64,000 bases of DNA from CAIZGX01 sp046048875 (lineage in GTDB: Bacteria > Bacteroidota > Bacteroidia > Flavobacteriales_D > Sanyastnellaceae), in the NCBI GenBank assembly GCA_046048875.1, contig JBJOFG010000014.1, positions 62,001 through 126,000 on the forward strand, written 5' to 3'. Position 1 is the stretch's first letter. Each line of letters begins with the position of its first letter. Of this stretch, positions 25,601-33,979 are shown piece after piece. Both the position numbers and the translations under genes were made by a program. Below the pieces are notes generated by a model. The model ran no database searches. It had not been told where the DNA came from and saw only the letters and a program-made list of their open reading frames with translations.

Positions 25601-28600
25601 GTTCCAGCAGGCGGAACAGGAACATTTTCTTATCAATGGTACTCGAGCACCACAAACACGAATACCGGAGGAGCACTTATTCCCGGAGCGACTGCTGCAT
25701 CTTATACTCCTGTAGTACCTGCTATTATTGGTAATTACTATTATTACTGCACGGTTTCGGCGAATGGTCCTGGCTGTGGTTCAACCACCTCTGCTGTTGC
25801 TACAATTTCAGTGATTGCTGGAGCATCAGTGACAACACAACCAACTGTTACACAAACTATTTGTAGTGGTGGAGATTCCTCTAGCCTTACTGTCGCAGCT
25901 TCAGGAGGTGGAGGCGCTTATAATTACCAGTGGTATTCAAACACAACCAACTCAAACTCAGGAGGAACCTCAATAACGGGAGCAACTGCATCTTCCTATA
26001 CAGCAACAGCACTTGCTGCGGGAACTTATTATTACTATTGTGAAATCATTCCAACAGCTTCAGGATGTGGAAGTGCGCTTTCCAATACCGCAACTGTAGT
26101 AGTTATTGCAGATCCCACCATCACGACCCAACCCACAGCAACGCAAACGATCTGCGTCGGCGGAACGCCTAGCGCGTTGACCTTGGCTTACTCAGGTGGA
26201 ACAGGCACAGCGACATACCAGTGGTATAGCAACACAACGAACGCAACAACCGGCGGAACGTTGATCGCGGGGGCTACTTCAGCGACGTATGCACCAGCTG
26301 CCATCAACACAGCGGGTAGTTACTATTACTACGGTGTAGCGACATTGAGCGGATCAGGATGTGGATCAGCAACCTCAGCGTCAGCAGAGGTAGTTGTTGT
26401 GGCTGATCCGAGCATCACGGTTCAACCGTTGACCACACAAACAGTTTGTCAGAACGGACTTTCAACACCATTGACCGTAACTGTAACTGGAGGAACAGGT
26501 ACAACAACCTATCAATGGTTTACGAATCCAATTAACTCAAATGTTGGAGGTTTCGCTTCGGGCAATGCAGCTACACTTACACCTATCACAGCAGTTGTTG
26601 GGACAGCGTATGTGTATTGCGTAATCAATACAACTGGAGTGGGATGTACTTCATCTGCTTCAACAACGGCTGAAGTAATCGTAGTTCCAATTCCAACCGT
26701 TACAACTCAACCGTTGAATACACAGACAGTGTGTTTAAATGGAGCCACTGCAGCATTATCGTTCGTTTATTCAAACGGAACAGGTACCGCAACTTACCAA
26801 TGGTATAGCAACGCAGCGAACAGCACAACGGGCGGCACAGCAATCGCAGGTGAGACGAACGCATCGTTCACCCCACCAAGTGCAACAGCAGGAACAACCT
26901 ATTACTACTGCATCGCTACTCTCAGCGGAAGCGGCTGCGGTACTGTGACTACTGCAACTGCTGCGGTTATTGTAGTTGGACTACCAACGATTACTGCACA
27001 ACCTACAGTGACACAAAATATTTGTGAAGGGGGTACTGCCAATCCAATTGCAGTATCCTATTCCAATGGAACAGGAACGGCTTCATACCAGTGGTTCAGT
27101 AACAATTCAAACGCTACTGTTGGAGGTATTGCAATTCCGGGTGCAACTGCAGACCAGTATACGATACCTTCAATCACTTTAGCAGGTAGTTATTTCTACT
27201 ATGCAGAAATTACTTTGAGTGGAAGTGGCTGCGGTACTATAGCTTCTGCAGCTTCAGAGGTGGTCGTATTTTTAGATCCTTCTGTTGCAACAGAGCCACT
27301 AACTACCCAAAGCCTCTGTGTCAACGGAGCTCCAACCGATTTGCAAGTCACATTTAATAACGGTGCTGGAACGGCAACTTACCAATGGTATTCAAACAAT
27401 ACAAATTCAAACACCGGAGGGGTAATTATTCCTTCAGCGAACAATGCGAGCTATACACCAAGCACAGCTAATTCGGGTACACAATATTTCTACTGTGAAA
27501 TTTTACTAACAGGTTCGGGATGTGAATTGGCAACAAGTGCTGCTGCTGAGGTAGTTGTAGTTGGATTGCCCACCGTTTCTTCTCAAGCCATTTCGAATGA
27601 AACGGTATGCGTGGATGGAACCCCAAGCACACTAACTCCAACTCTACAAGGTGGAACGGGAACAGTTTCTTATCAATGGTATTCGAACACAACAAATGAT
27701 ACAACCAACGGGACAACAATTTCGGGGGAGACGAACGCAACGTATTCACCAAGCGCGACTGCTGTTGGAGCTACTTATTACTATTTGATTACAACTTTCT
27801 CAGGAACGAATTGTGGCAGTGTTACCACAAACACTTCGCAGGTATTAGTTGTTGCAGATCCTACAATTTCTATTCAGCCTATTGCGACAGATTCACTTTG
27901 TGTAGGTGGAACACCAGTAACGCTGAACGTTACGATTAGCGGTGGAGTTGGCTCACCATCTTATCAATGGTACAGCAACACAGTGAATTCAAATGCTGGC
28001 GGAACTGCTGTTGCTGGTGCTGGACTTGATGCATTTACCCCATCCAGTACTTCCACAGTTGGTAGTGAATTCTACTATGCTGAAGTTACATTATCTGGTT
28101 CTGGATGTGATGCCGTTAGCACAACTGTTTCAGAAATAGTAAGTGTAGCCGATCCGATCATTTCAACCCAACCGATAACCACTCAGAACGAGTGTTTGAA
28201 TGCTCCAACAACAGCACTGAATGCCACTGTTTCTGGAGGTCTCGGAACTATTTCTTACGCATGGTACAGTAACACAACGGCTGTTGCATCCGGAGCAATC
28301 ATACCTGGAGCTAACACGAATACAGTTACCCCAGCCAACACGCCGGTAGGAACAACTTATTATTACATGGTTGCTACTTTGACGGGCAACGGTTGTGATG
28401 CAGCGGTTTCTGACTTTGCAGAGGTTATAGTAAATCCACTTCCAAATCTCACGGTTACTCCTGTCCAAGATTCAATTTGTTTTGGAGCAACAACAGATGT
28501 TGTGGCAAGTGGTGCTGTAGATTATGTTTGGACAGCGGATCCTTCGATTACTTCACCAACCGATGTGGCTATCGTAACTGTAGCTCCTACCGGAAGCGTA

Positions 28601-30475
28601 ACCTATACTGTTCAGGGAACGGATGCTGTCGGATGCGTAAACACAGCTTCTGGAGTTGTATTCGCGGCCACTTCATTAACAGTTCAAGAGGTTATAACTA
28701 CCGATATTTGTTTTGAAACATGCACGGGAGCTATAGATTTAACCCCTGCAGGTAGCATTCCAAACTACAGTATATTGTGGACTGACCCAGCCATAACTGG
28801 ATTTACTCCTCAGAACCTGTGTCCGAGCACTTATGATTACACAGTAACAGATGCTTTAGGTTGTACGTTCCAAAACGCTGTAGTTATTTCGTCGCTACCC
28901 AATAATCCTTTGGACAATGCAATTGTTACTCAACCTACTTGCTTCGGTTTTACAAATGGAAGCATAGAATTTGTAGATACCGATGCTGTATCATTTGAAT
29001 TGGTGAATGCTGCAACAAGCGCATCTTTGGCCACCCAGCCAACTGGATTATTCGGTAATCTGGGAGCAGGTAATTACAATGTTATTTATGAAGATGCTCT
29101 AGGCTGTGTTTACGACAGTTTGAATTTCGCTGTTGTCGAACTATCTGCGGAATTAACATTGACGTTAAACGCTCAGAATCCAACACTTTGTTACAATGAA
29201 GTTGTTCCATTAACTGCAATAGCAGGTGGTGGAGACGGTGGAGCATTGACGATTACTTGGGGTAGTTGCAATACCGTAACGAATTGTATCGAAGGAACTG
29301 GAAATCCTTTTGACTATACCATAACATCAGATGTTACGCTTTATGCACAAGCCAGTGATGCTAACGGATGCACAAGTTCAATCGAATCAATTGCGTTGAA
29401 TTTGACAGATCCAATTTCGGTGCAAATGCAAAACGGGATTTCTTCCGTTTCAATATGCGATGGCGAATGTGTTAATATGACCGCTGCGGCTTCTGGTGGA
29501 TCAAGCAGTCCGATTACAATTGAATGGTACGAAGTGCCAACAGCTGTTGGAGGAACCACTATTGGTCCAAATGGAACAAGCAATTCATATTGCCCAACGA
29601 ATACGACTTCAGTATTCGTATACGCGAATGACGGGTGTGCATTGCCTGCTTACGACACCTTGAATATAACAGTTCTACCGTTGCCAAACGTAGGATTTAC
29701 AGTTAGTGAACAAAATGGTTGCGCACCAGTAACTGTTTCCTTCACCAACACAACTTCTCCCGCTTTGTCGGCAAGCTGTATTTGGACGATGGACGATGGA
29801 ACGACTATTCCTATCTGCGGAAACCAAGTATATACGTATTCTGAAATAGGTACCTATTCTCCTTCATTGTATGTAATCTCTGCGGATGGATGTTCAGCGA
29901 CATACACAATTCCGGCACCTATAGAAGTATACGGCTATCCAACAGCTGAATTCACTTGGGCACCGGAACCGGCCGATGTATTAAATCCAATCGTTAACTT
30001 CTCTAATGGATCAACAGATGCGGTAGGATACTATTGGGATTTCGGGCCATATGGTGCGAGTATAGATGAGAATCCAATCTTCACTTTCCCAGATGAAGAC
30101 TTGGCTGAATTCCCAGTTTGCTTGATTGCATCCAATGAATTTGGTTGCACCGATACAGCATGCCATACGGTGACTATGAACAGTGTTCTTCAAGTATGGG
30201 TGCCGAATGCGTTTACACCAGAGCAAGACGGACTGAACGAAGTATTCCTTCCAATAATTCAAGGGGCTAACCCCGCAGGATATCACTTCATGATTTTCGA
30301 TCGTTGGGGAACTCTTGTTTTTGAATCCTTCGATATTGGTACTCCGTGGATTGGAGATATTCGTGGAGGAAAAGGATTCGCGCCAGATGGAACATACGTA
30401 TGGAGACTTGAAGTAGAGCATCTCGCCGATAGAAGATTGGGTGTCTACACAGGTTTTGTCACTCTTCTTAGATAA
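22655..30475 (+). CDS. Giant surface adhesin-like protein: 15 Ig-like repeats, SprB-like and PKD regions, T9SS type B sorting domain
   Basis: This 2606-residue exported protein starts with a signal peptide (about 1-22, ending YKAQA) and an N-terminal globular region (HVLGGNLTWDCIGGNQYTI). Fifteen tandem modules of about 97 residues follow (about residues 475-1928). Each has a TQP...Q-[TS]-[IVL]-C-[VL]-[GN]-G entry, a central YQWYSN...GG core and a YYYC...GSGCG exit, which resembles an Ig-like fold with one conserved disulfide. Later regions contain SprB-like stretches (CFETCTGAIDL, CFGFTNGSIEF) and two PKD modules (WTMDDGT, YYWDFGP). The last about 90 residues are the gliding-motility-associated type B sorting domain (WVPNAFTPEQDGLNEVF). 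It is probably a T9SS-secreted adhesin or mobile surface filament. The ATG at 22655 is chosen by the signal peptide; the frame extends 72 bases upstream without domain content. Confidence 0.92.
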   Translation: MRFIVRFFAFVSLLLVGYKAQANHVLGGNLTWDCIGGNQYTITLRIYKDCFGSSPALSAENLFIYPTGCASLPQNITLNLSSTTEISNLCASELPSSSCNGGLTPGTQMLTYTATVTLDPGCTWEVIWNEGDWNYFNNITYTSLPDAYISALINTNYCADSPVITSMQVPYQCRNNGVFTHVPTLSLPAGVTASFALSTPQTTGASIDASINVPGYVNTLGATVNAATGAVSINTNGVAVGNYIVTIEITLTQGGNVIGTYYENMVFVIRDCATTPTTFANPEIQSINIPAIQGGPATINACVGDNVCFTVSASNTNLYRAITITSSWSAGLNVGTPVFTQSTTNYNPASGTFCFTANASMVGTPQTINFVAIDNACSAPQSDNQTVTVNVFPSISLTPVTATICANTPITATASGGSNYTWSVLSGDATPGFDGNAAVQVLESISSNTVIVATLPGVPAQCDASDTLTVTVTSVSVQPLTTQTMCVGGVSTALSFTLLNTSGTLTYQWYSNTTNTNTGGTLIVGATAATYTPPTTTAGTLYYYCVISMSSGGCPSIATNAAEVIVAPDPTISTQPTAVQTICVGGTGVMSVAYTSGLGTATYQWYTNTTNSNTGGTLIAGATNSTYTTPALNTVGTRYYYCVVTLSGSGCGSVSSAVAQVVVVADPTISTQPLNTQTLCLGAVPTTLSVTAANGTGTITYQWYSNTANNTATGTLIPGATNSTYVPPTNTVGTRYYYCRVTASGAGCGFATTTTAAVIVNALPTISTQPTATQSICIGGTPSALTVAYTGGAGTPSYQWYSNTINSNTGGTIIPGATTASYTGSGAVLGTFYYYCTVTLSGNGCGSVTSNVAVINVVADPVVATQPTTTQTICAGGQPTALTFTFSNGTGTPLYQWFTNSTPTSVGGVAVGGAVSATYTPPVLNTPGNYYYYGLVAVMGSGCGTLTTNSATVVVVADPSIGTQPTATQSICVGGTPTALTVVPAGGTGTFSYQWYSSTTNTNTGGALIPGATAASYTPVVPAIIGNYYYYCTVSANGPGCGSTTSAVATISVIAGASVTTQPTVTQTICSGGDSSSLTVAASGGGGAYNYQWYSNTTNSNSGGTSITGATASSYTATALAAGTYYYYCEIIPTASGCGSALSNTATVVVIADPTITTQPTATQTICVGGTPSALTLAYSGGTGTATYQWYSNTTNATTGGTLIAGATSATYAPAAINTAGSYYYYGVATLSGSGCGSATSASAEVVVVADPSITVQPLTTQTVCQNGLSTPLTVTVTGGTGTTTYQWFTNPINSNVGGFASGNAATLTPITAVVGTAYVYCVINTTGVGCTSSASTTAEVIVVPIPTVTTQPLNTQTVCLNGATAALSFVYSNGTGTATYQWYSNAANSTTGGTAIAGETNASFTPPSATAGTTYYYCIATLSGSGCGTVTTATAAVIVVGLPTITAQPTVTQNICEGGTANPIAVSYSNGTGTASYQWFSNNSNATVGGIAIPGATADQYTIPSITLAGSYFYYAEITLSGSGCGTIASAASEVVVFLDPSVATEPLTTQSLCVNGAPTDLQVTFNNGAGTATYQWYSNNTNSNTGGVIIPSANNASYTPSTANSGTQYFYCEILLTGSGCELATSAAAEVVVVGLPTVSSQAISNETVCVDGTPSTLTPTLQGGTGTVSYQWYSNTTNDTTNGTTISGETNATYSPSATAVGATYYYLITTFSGTNCGSVTTNTSQVLVVADPTISIQPIATDSLCVGGTPVTLNVTISGGVGSPSYQWYSNTVNSNAGGTAVAGAGLDAFTPSSTSTVGSEFYYAEVTLSGSGCDAVSTTVSEIVSVADPIISTQPITTQNECLNAPTTALNATVSGGLGTISYAWYSNTTAVASGAIIPGANTNTVTPANTPVGTTYYYMVATLTGNGCDAAVSDFAEVIVNPLPNLTVTPVQDSICFGATTDVVASGAVDYVWTADPSITSPTDVAIVTVAPTGSVTYTVQGTDAVGCVNTASGVVFAATSLTVQEVITTDICFETCTGAIDLTPAGSIPNYSILWTDPAITGFTPQNLCPSTYDYTVTDALGCTFQNAVVISSLPNNPLDNAIVTQPTCFGFTNGSIEFVDTDAVSFELVNAATSASLATQPTGLFGNLGAGNYNVIYEDALGCVYDSLNFAVVELSAELTLTLNAQNPTLCYNEVVPLTAIAGGGDGGALTITWGSCNTVTNCIEGTGNPFDYTITSDVTLYAQASDANGCTSSIESIALNLTDPISVQMQNGISSVSICDGECVNMTAAASGGSSSPITIEWYEVPTAVGGTTIGPNGTSNSYCPTNTTSVFVYANDGCALPAYDTLNITVLPLPNVGFTVSEQNGCAPVTVSFTNTTSPALSASCIWTMDDGTTIPICGNQVYTYSEIGTYSPSLYVISADGCSATYTIPAPIEVYGYPTAEFTWAPEPADVLNPIVNFSNGSTDAVGYYWDFGPYGASIDENPIFTFPDEDLAEFPVCLIASNEFGCTDTACHTVTMNSVLQVWVPNAFTPEQDGLNEVFLPIIQGANPAGYHFMIFDRWGTLVFESFDIGTPWIGDIRGGKGFAPDGTYVWRLEVEHLADRRLGVYTGFVTLLR
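24077..28440 (+). repeat. Fifteen tandem ~290-bp repeats encoding Ig-like modules
   Basis: Successive modules begin at protein motifs such as VQPLTTQTMC, TQPTAVQTIC, TQPLNTQTLC and TQPTATQSIC, and end with IQPIATDSLC and TQPITTQNEC. Unit length is close to 97 codons throughout. Copies have diverged at nucleotide level except for local blocks around 26,100-26,400 and 26,780-26,960, which look more GC-rich than their neighbours. Confidence 0.9.
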
Positions 30476-30531
30476 AAAAATCTGTTGAGGCAACTTTCTG
30501 AAACCAATTGGTATCAATCAAACGATGAAGT

Positions 30532-31056
30532 ATGAGCGATAGCGAATTGGTTTCAGAATGTCTCAAGGGAAAATCGTCCGCACAAAGGACCCTCTTTCAA
30601 TTGCATTCTGGAAAAATGTTCGCAGTCTGTCTGCGCTACATGGGCAATACCATGGAAGCAGAAGAAGTACTGCAAGAAAGCTTCATCAAGGTTTTTGAAA
30701 AGCTAAATCAATGGAAGGGCGACGGTCCTTTGGGCGGTTGGATTCGAACCATTGTTGTGAATACCTCGTTAACACGAATTAAAAACAACAAGAAGTTTCG
30801 ACTGGATAAAGACATTGATGAAGCAGTATCACTCTCCGACAACGGTGAAGATCAATTGGAAGCCTTGCAGGCAGCCGATCTGATGAAGTTAATTGCGCTA
30901 ATGCCCGATGGCTATAAGACGGTATTTAACTTGTTTGTTGTGGAAGGATACGGACACAAAGAAATTGCCGACCTGTTGGGAATTTCCGAAAGCACCTCAA
31001 AAACACAATTTTTAAAAGCGAAAAACTGGTTAGTGAAAAGAATAAATGAGCAATAA
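30532..31056 (+). CDS. ECF-type RNA polymerase sigma factor
   Basis: This 174-residue sigma-70-family protein contains region 2 (LFQLHSGKMFAVCLRYMGN followed by AEEVLQESFIKVFEKL) and region 4 (LPD-like MPDGYKTVFNLF with the HTH HKEIADLLGISESTSKTQF). It directs transcription of an unknown regulon. The 3' end overlaps the next gene by 11 bases, the position in which an anti-sigma factor is normally encoded. No autoregulatory promoter could be recognised in the 56 bases upstream. Region 3 is absent, as expected for the ECF group. Confidence 0.92.
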   Translation: MSDSELVSECLKGKSSAQRTLFQLHSGKMFAVCLRYMGNTMEAEEVLQESFIKVFEKLNQWKGDGPLGGWIRTIVVNTSLTRIKNNKKFRLDKDIDEAVSLSDNGEDQLEALQAADLMKLIALMPDGYKTVFNLFVVEGYGHKEIADLLGISESTSKTQFLKAKNWLVKRINEQ

Positions 31057-32065
31057 GTGGAACAATATCATTCGTGAAAAGCTAGAATCCCATGAGGTTT
31101 CAGCAGATCATTTATGGAATAACATTTCACAAAATATTCCTCAACCTTCTTCTTCATTTTGGAAACCTTGGATGACAACTGCTGCAATTGGCACAGTAGC
31201 GGTTGTAACGTCTGCTGTTATTTATTTCAACTCTCCGAATAAGCTAGAGCAGGTTGTGCAATCTCCTGAGCAAAAGACGGAAGAGGTGAAAATTGATACC
31301 ACTTCAACAACCGGAAATAGTATTGAGACTTTTGAAAATACTGAAATTCCGCATGTAATTACGGGAGGTCTTCCGGATGATGTATACATTGGCGGATATG
31401 TTTGGGAGTTTCCCGAACCGGATTCGATTAAAGCAATTGAAGCTGCAGCAAAGAAGAATTCAGAGATAGTCGCTATTATTCATGAGTCGTCGATTTCTAA
31501 AACTGCTGAAAACAGACAAGGGACAGTTGTTTCAGAAAAAGAACCTTTAACGAATTCCTTCTCCGCAGTAGTTTCCAACGCCGAAAGCTTAAGATATTTC
31601 TTCTTTGGTGCGGCTGAGAATGCTGACTCTTACGTTTGGAATTTCGGAGATGGCTTCGACGGGCAAGGTCAATCGATTGCTCACGAATTCACTGAAGAGG
31701 GAAGTTTCACCGTGAAGTATTTGGTTTCTAGAGGTGAGGAAGTTTTGGTTGAAGAAAAAACCATTGAAGTTTATCGCCCAGCGAAACTTTCTCCGGTTAC
31801 TGCGTTCGCTCCAGGATTCGATGGGAAGAACGACGTGTTCGATGTTCTATACAATTCCCGAAACGTGAATGAGGTTGTCAATTTTGAAATCACTGATGCC
31901 AACGGTAGAAAAGTCTATCAATCAGGCGGACAGTCAGTTTGGGATGGAAAGAACATGAATGGCGAATTCTGTCAGCCAGCTTATTACTATTGGCTTCTTG
32001 AATTCAAAGACCGTCAAGGCAACTTCAAATCTCAGACAGGCTCTATTCGCATCTTCGCCGAATAA
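31046..32065 (+). CDS. Membrane-anchored PKD-domain protein with gliding-motility C-terminal domain, in the anti-sigma position
   Basis: This 339-residue protein has a short N-terminal cytoplasmic segment of about 45 residues (MSNKWNNIIREKLESHEV), one membrane segment (about 45-65, TAAIGTVAVVTSAVIYF), a charged periplasmic linker, a PKD module (VWNFGDGFDGQGQSIAHEF, about 200-245) and a C-terminal gliding-motility/T9SS type B-like domain (VTAFAPGFDGKNDVFDV to the end). There is no cleavable signal peptide. The position directly after, and overlapping, the sigma factor is that of an anti-sigma factor, and the N-terminal segment resembles the short cytoplasmic part of anti-sigma proteins. It may sense envelope events and hold the sigma factor at the membrane. 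Partnership is inferred from gene order only. Confidence 0.8.
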   Translation: MSNKWNNIIREKLESHEVSADHLWNNISQNIPQPSSSFWKPWMTTAAIGTVAVVTSAVIYFNSPNKLEQVVQSPEQKTEEVKIDTTSTTGNSIETFENTEIPHVITGGLPDDVYIGGYVWEFPEPDSIKAIEAAAKKNSEIVAIIHESSISKTAENRQGTVVSEKEPLTNSFSAVVSNAESLRYFFFGAAENADSYVWNFGDGFDGQGQSIAHEFTEEGSFTVKYLVSRGEEVLVEEKTIEVYRPAKLSPVTAFAPGFDGKNDVFDVLYNSRNVNEVVNFEITDANGRKVYQSGGQSVWDGKNMNGEFCQPAYYYWLLEFKDRQGNFKSQTGSIRIFAE

Positions 32066-32106
32066 GAGACTTATAAACATCGGCCCTTGTTGTCAATTCT
32101 TCTTCG

Positions 32107-32114
32107 CATTTTTG
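32107..32114 (+). promoter_or_regulatory. CATTTTTG -7-like element of radA
   Basis: It differs from TAnnTTTG at one position and ends four bases before the radA ATG. A TTG (32087-32089) lies 17 bases upstream in the -33 position. Confidence 0.45.
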
Positions 32115-32118
32115 GCGA

Positions 32119-33468
32119 ATGGCAAAGACTAAAACTTCTTTTTTCTGTCAAAATTGTGGCGCACAAAGTCCGAAATGGTTGGGTAAATGTCCTTCATGCA
32201 ACGAATGGAATTCGTTCGTGGAAGAGGTCGTGAACCGCGAATCGAACACGTCAAAAATCCGCATCAAACCCAACGCACAGCCCAAATCAATTTCTGAAAT
32301 TGAAATCGAAGAGCGTAAACGTTTCCCGCTGATCGACGGAGAATTAAACAGAGTTTTAGGAGGAGGAATTGTTCCAGGATCACTTATTCTTTTTGGGGGT
32401 GAGCCGGGTATTGGAAAGTCAACCTTGCTTCTGCAAATGGCCCTTCAACAATTAAACTTCACGGTCTTGTATGTTTCGGGTGAAGAAAGCGAAGAACAAA
32501 TTCAAATGCGCGCGCAGCGCTTGGGCTTCGACAATCCACGTTGTATGGTGCTCATGGAAACGTCGGTAGATCAGATTCTTCATCATTTGAATGAAGTAAA
32601 GCCGAACCTAGTTGTTATCGATTCCATTCAAACCTTGCAAAGCGAAAGCGTGGAAAGCGCGCCGGGAAGCGTTTCTCAAGTGCGCGAGTGCACGTTGCAA
32701 TTGATGAAATATGCGAAGGAAACGCATACCCCAATATTCTTAATCGGACACATTACGAAGGAAGGAAGCCTTGCTGGTCCAAAGGTTTTAGAGCATATGG
32801 TCGATACCGTTCTTCAGTTTGAAGGCGATCGTCACCACATCTACCGCATTCTCCGAAGCCACAAGAACCGCTTCGGTTCAACCCATGAATTGGGTATTTA
32901 TGAAATGCTCGGTTCCGGATTGAAGGCGGTCGAAAATCCGAGCGATATTCTTATCGATTCAAGCACTGAACATTTGAGTGGCTCTGCCATTGCGGCTGCC
33001 ATGGAAGGCGCTCGTCCCATGATGATGGAAATACAAGCACTCGTTAGCACAGCGGTCTATGGAACGCCTCAACGCAGCACCACAGGATTCGATCTACGAA
33101 GATTGAACATGCTGCTTGCGGTACTTGAAAAGCGCTGTGGTTTTCGATTGGGAATGAAAGATGTCTTTTTGAATATCGCAGGTGGAATAAAGATCGAAGA
33201 TCCAGCGTTGGATCTTGCCGTGATCTCCGCCATACTTTCCAGCAACGAAGACATTGCCATTACGCGAAAAGCTTGTTTCTGTGGGGAAGTAGGATTGAGT
33301 GGTGAAATACGTCCAGTCTCTCGCTTAGATCAACGCATTCAAGAAGCAGCGAAATTGGGATTCGAAAAAATTTATGTTTCTTCCTTCAACAAAATTCAAT
33401 CATCTGCGGACATTCAAGTGATTAAAGTGGGAAAAGTGGAAGAGCTCTTCTCTGAAATATTCGCATAA
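32119..33468 (+). CDS. radA: DNA repair protein RadA
   Basis: This 449-residue RecA-like helicase promotes branch migration during recombinational repair. It has the N-terminal four-Cys zinc finger (CQNCGAQSPKWLGKCPSC, about 10-27), the Walker A loop GGEPGIGKSTLLLQMA (about 93), the RadA-specific KNRFGST motif (about 251) and a C-terminal Lon-protease-like domain (from about 280, GARPMMMEIQALVS), which lacks protease function in this family. The ATG at 32119 sits four bases after a promoter-like element. A bidirectional hairpin separates it from the convergent bacilliredoxin gene. Everything needed for activity is present. Confidence 0.96.
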   Translation: MAKTKTSFFCQNCGAQSPKWLGKCPSCNEWNSFVEEVVNRESNTSKIRIKPNAQPKSISEIEIEERKRFPLIDGELNRVLGGGIVPGSLILFGGEPGIGKSTLLLQMALQQLNFTVLYVSGEESEEQIQMRAQRLGFDNPRCMVLMETSVDQILHHLNEVKPNLVVIDSIQTLQSESVESAPGSVSQVRECTLQLMKYAKETHTPIFLIGHITKEGSLAGPKVLEHMVDTVLQFEGDRHHIYRILRSHKNRFGSTHELGIYEMLGSGLKAVENPSDILIDSSTEHLSGSAIAAAMEGARPMMMEIQALVSTAVYGTPQRSTTGFDLRRLNMLLAVLEKRCGFRLGMKDVFLNIAGGIKIEDPALDLAVISAILSSNEDIAITRKACFCGEVGLSGEIRPVSRLDQRIQEAAKLGFEKIYVSSFNKIQSSADIQVIKVGKVEELFSEIFA

Positions 33469-33470
33469 AA

Positions 33471-33494
33471 AAAGCCTCACCGAAGTGAGGCTTT
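33471..33494. terminator. Bidirectional terminator between radA and the bacilliredoxin gene
   Basis: A perfect 10-bp stem AAAGCCTCAC / GTGAGGCTTT has loop CGAA on the plus strand and UUCG on the minus strand. It lies between convergent genes, with A and T runs on both sides. Confidence 0.85.
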
Positions 33495-33511
33495 CTTCAA
33501 CATAAAATTTC

Positions 33512-33925
33512 TTAACAAAACTCTTCGAACATGCCATTCAAGTGAGCAGCAATCATATCTGCCGTGCGGCCTTCAATGTGGTGACGCTCGATCATGTGTT
33601 GCAATTTCCCGTCTTTGAAAAGAGCAATACACGGAGATGATGGAGGGTAAGGCAACATGAATTTTCTTGCCATGTCAACCGCTTCTTTATCTACTCCTGC
33701 GAAAGAAGAAACCAATTTGGTTGGTTTTTTTCCGTCTGTTTGAATGGCTTTCTTCACGCCCGGACGCATACTTCCCGCTGCGCAACCGCACACTGAATTC
33801 AAAACCATAAGAACGGTTCCTTCGGTGTTAATGGCGTTCGTTACTAGGTCAGCAGATGTTGCTTCTTCAAAACCGATATTTGTTAATTCAGCACGCATGG
33901 GTGCTACTAATTCTGGTGGGTACAT
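33512..33925 (-). CDS. BrxA/BrxB-family bacilliredoxin
   Basis: This 137-residue YphP-type thioredoxin-fold protein removes bacillithiol (or a similar thiol) from mixed disulfides on proteins. The active-site motif is CGC in LNSVCGCAAGSMRPG (about residue 52). The N-terminal MYPPELVAPMRAEL and the late FMLPYPPSSPCIALF are typical of the family. A TAACTTTG promoter element lies 14 bases upstream. The gene stands alone between convergent radA and selD, which has the same direction. Length is normal. Confidence 0.92.
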   Translation of the reverse strand: MYPPELVAPMRAELTNIGFEEATSADLVTNAINTEGTVLMVLNSVCGCAAGSMRPGVKKAIQTDGKKPTKLVSSFAGVDKEAVDMARKFMLPYPPSSPCIALFKDGKLQHMIERHHIEGRTADMIAAHLNGMFEEFC

Positions 33926-33939
33926 AATTTAATTTTTTG

Positions 33940-33947
33940 CAAAGTTA
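33940..33947 (-). promoter_or_regulatory. TAACTTTG -7 element of the bacilliredoxin gene
   Basis: A TAnnTTTG match on the minus strand ends 14 bases before ATG 33925. It lies in the 54 bases between selD and this gene, so the bacilliredoxin probably has its own promoter. Confidence 0.5.
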
Positions 33948-33979
33948 CATCAAAGCAACAATCAACAGCGTGACGTTGT

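Noticed and set aside
24077..28440. CRISPR-like or satellite array, because of regular spacing near 290 bp
   Set aside because: The period is a codon-preserving coding repeat of Ig-like modules with long, diverged units in one open frame; there is no short identical repeat with unique spacers.
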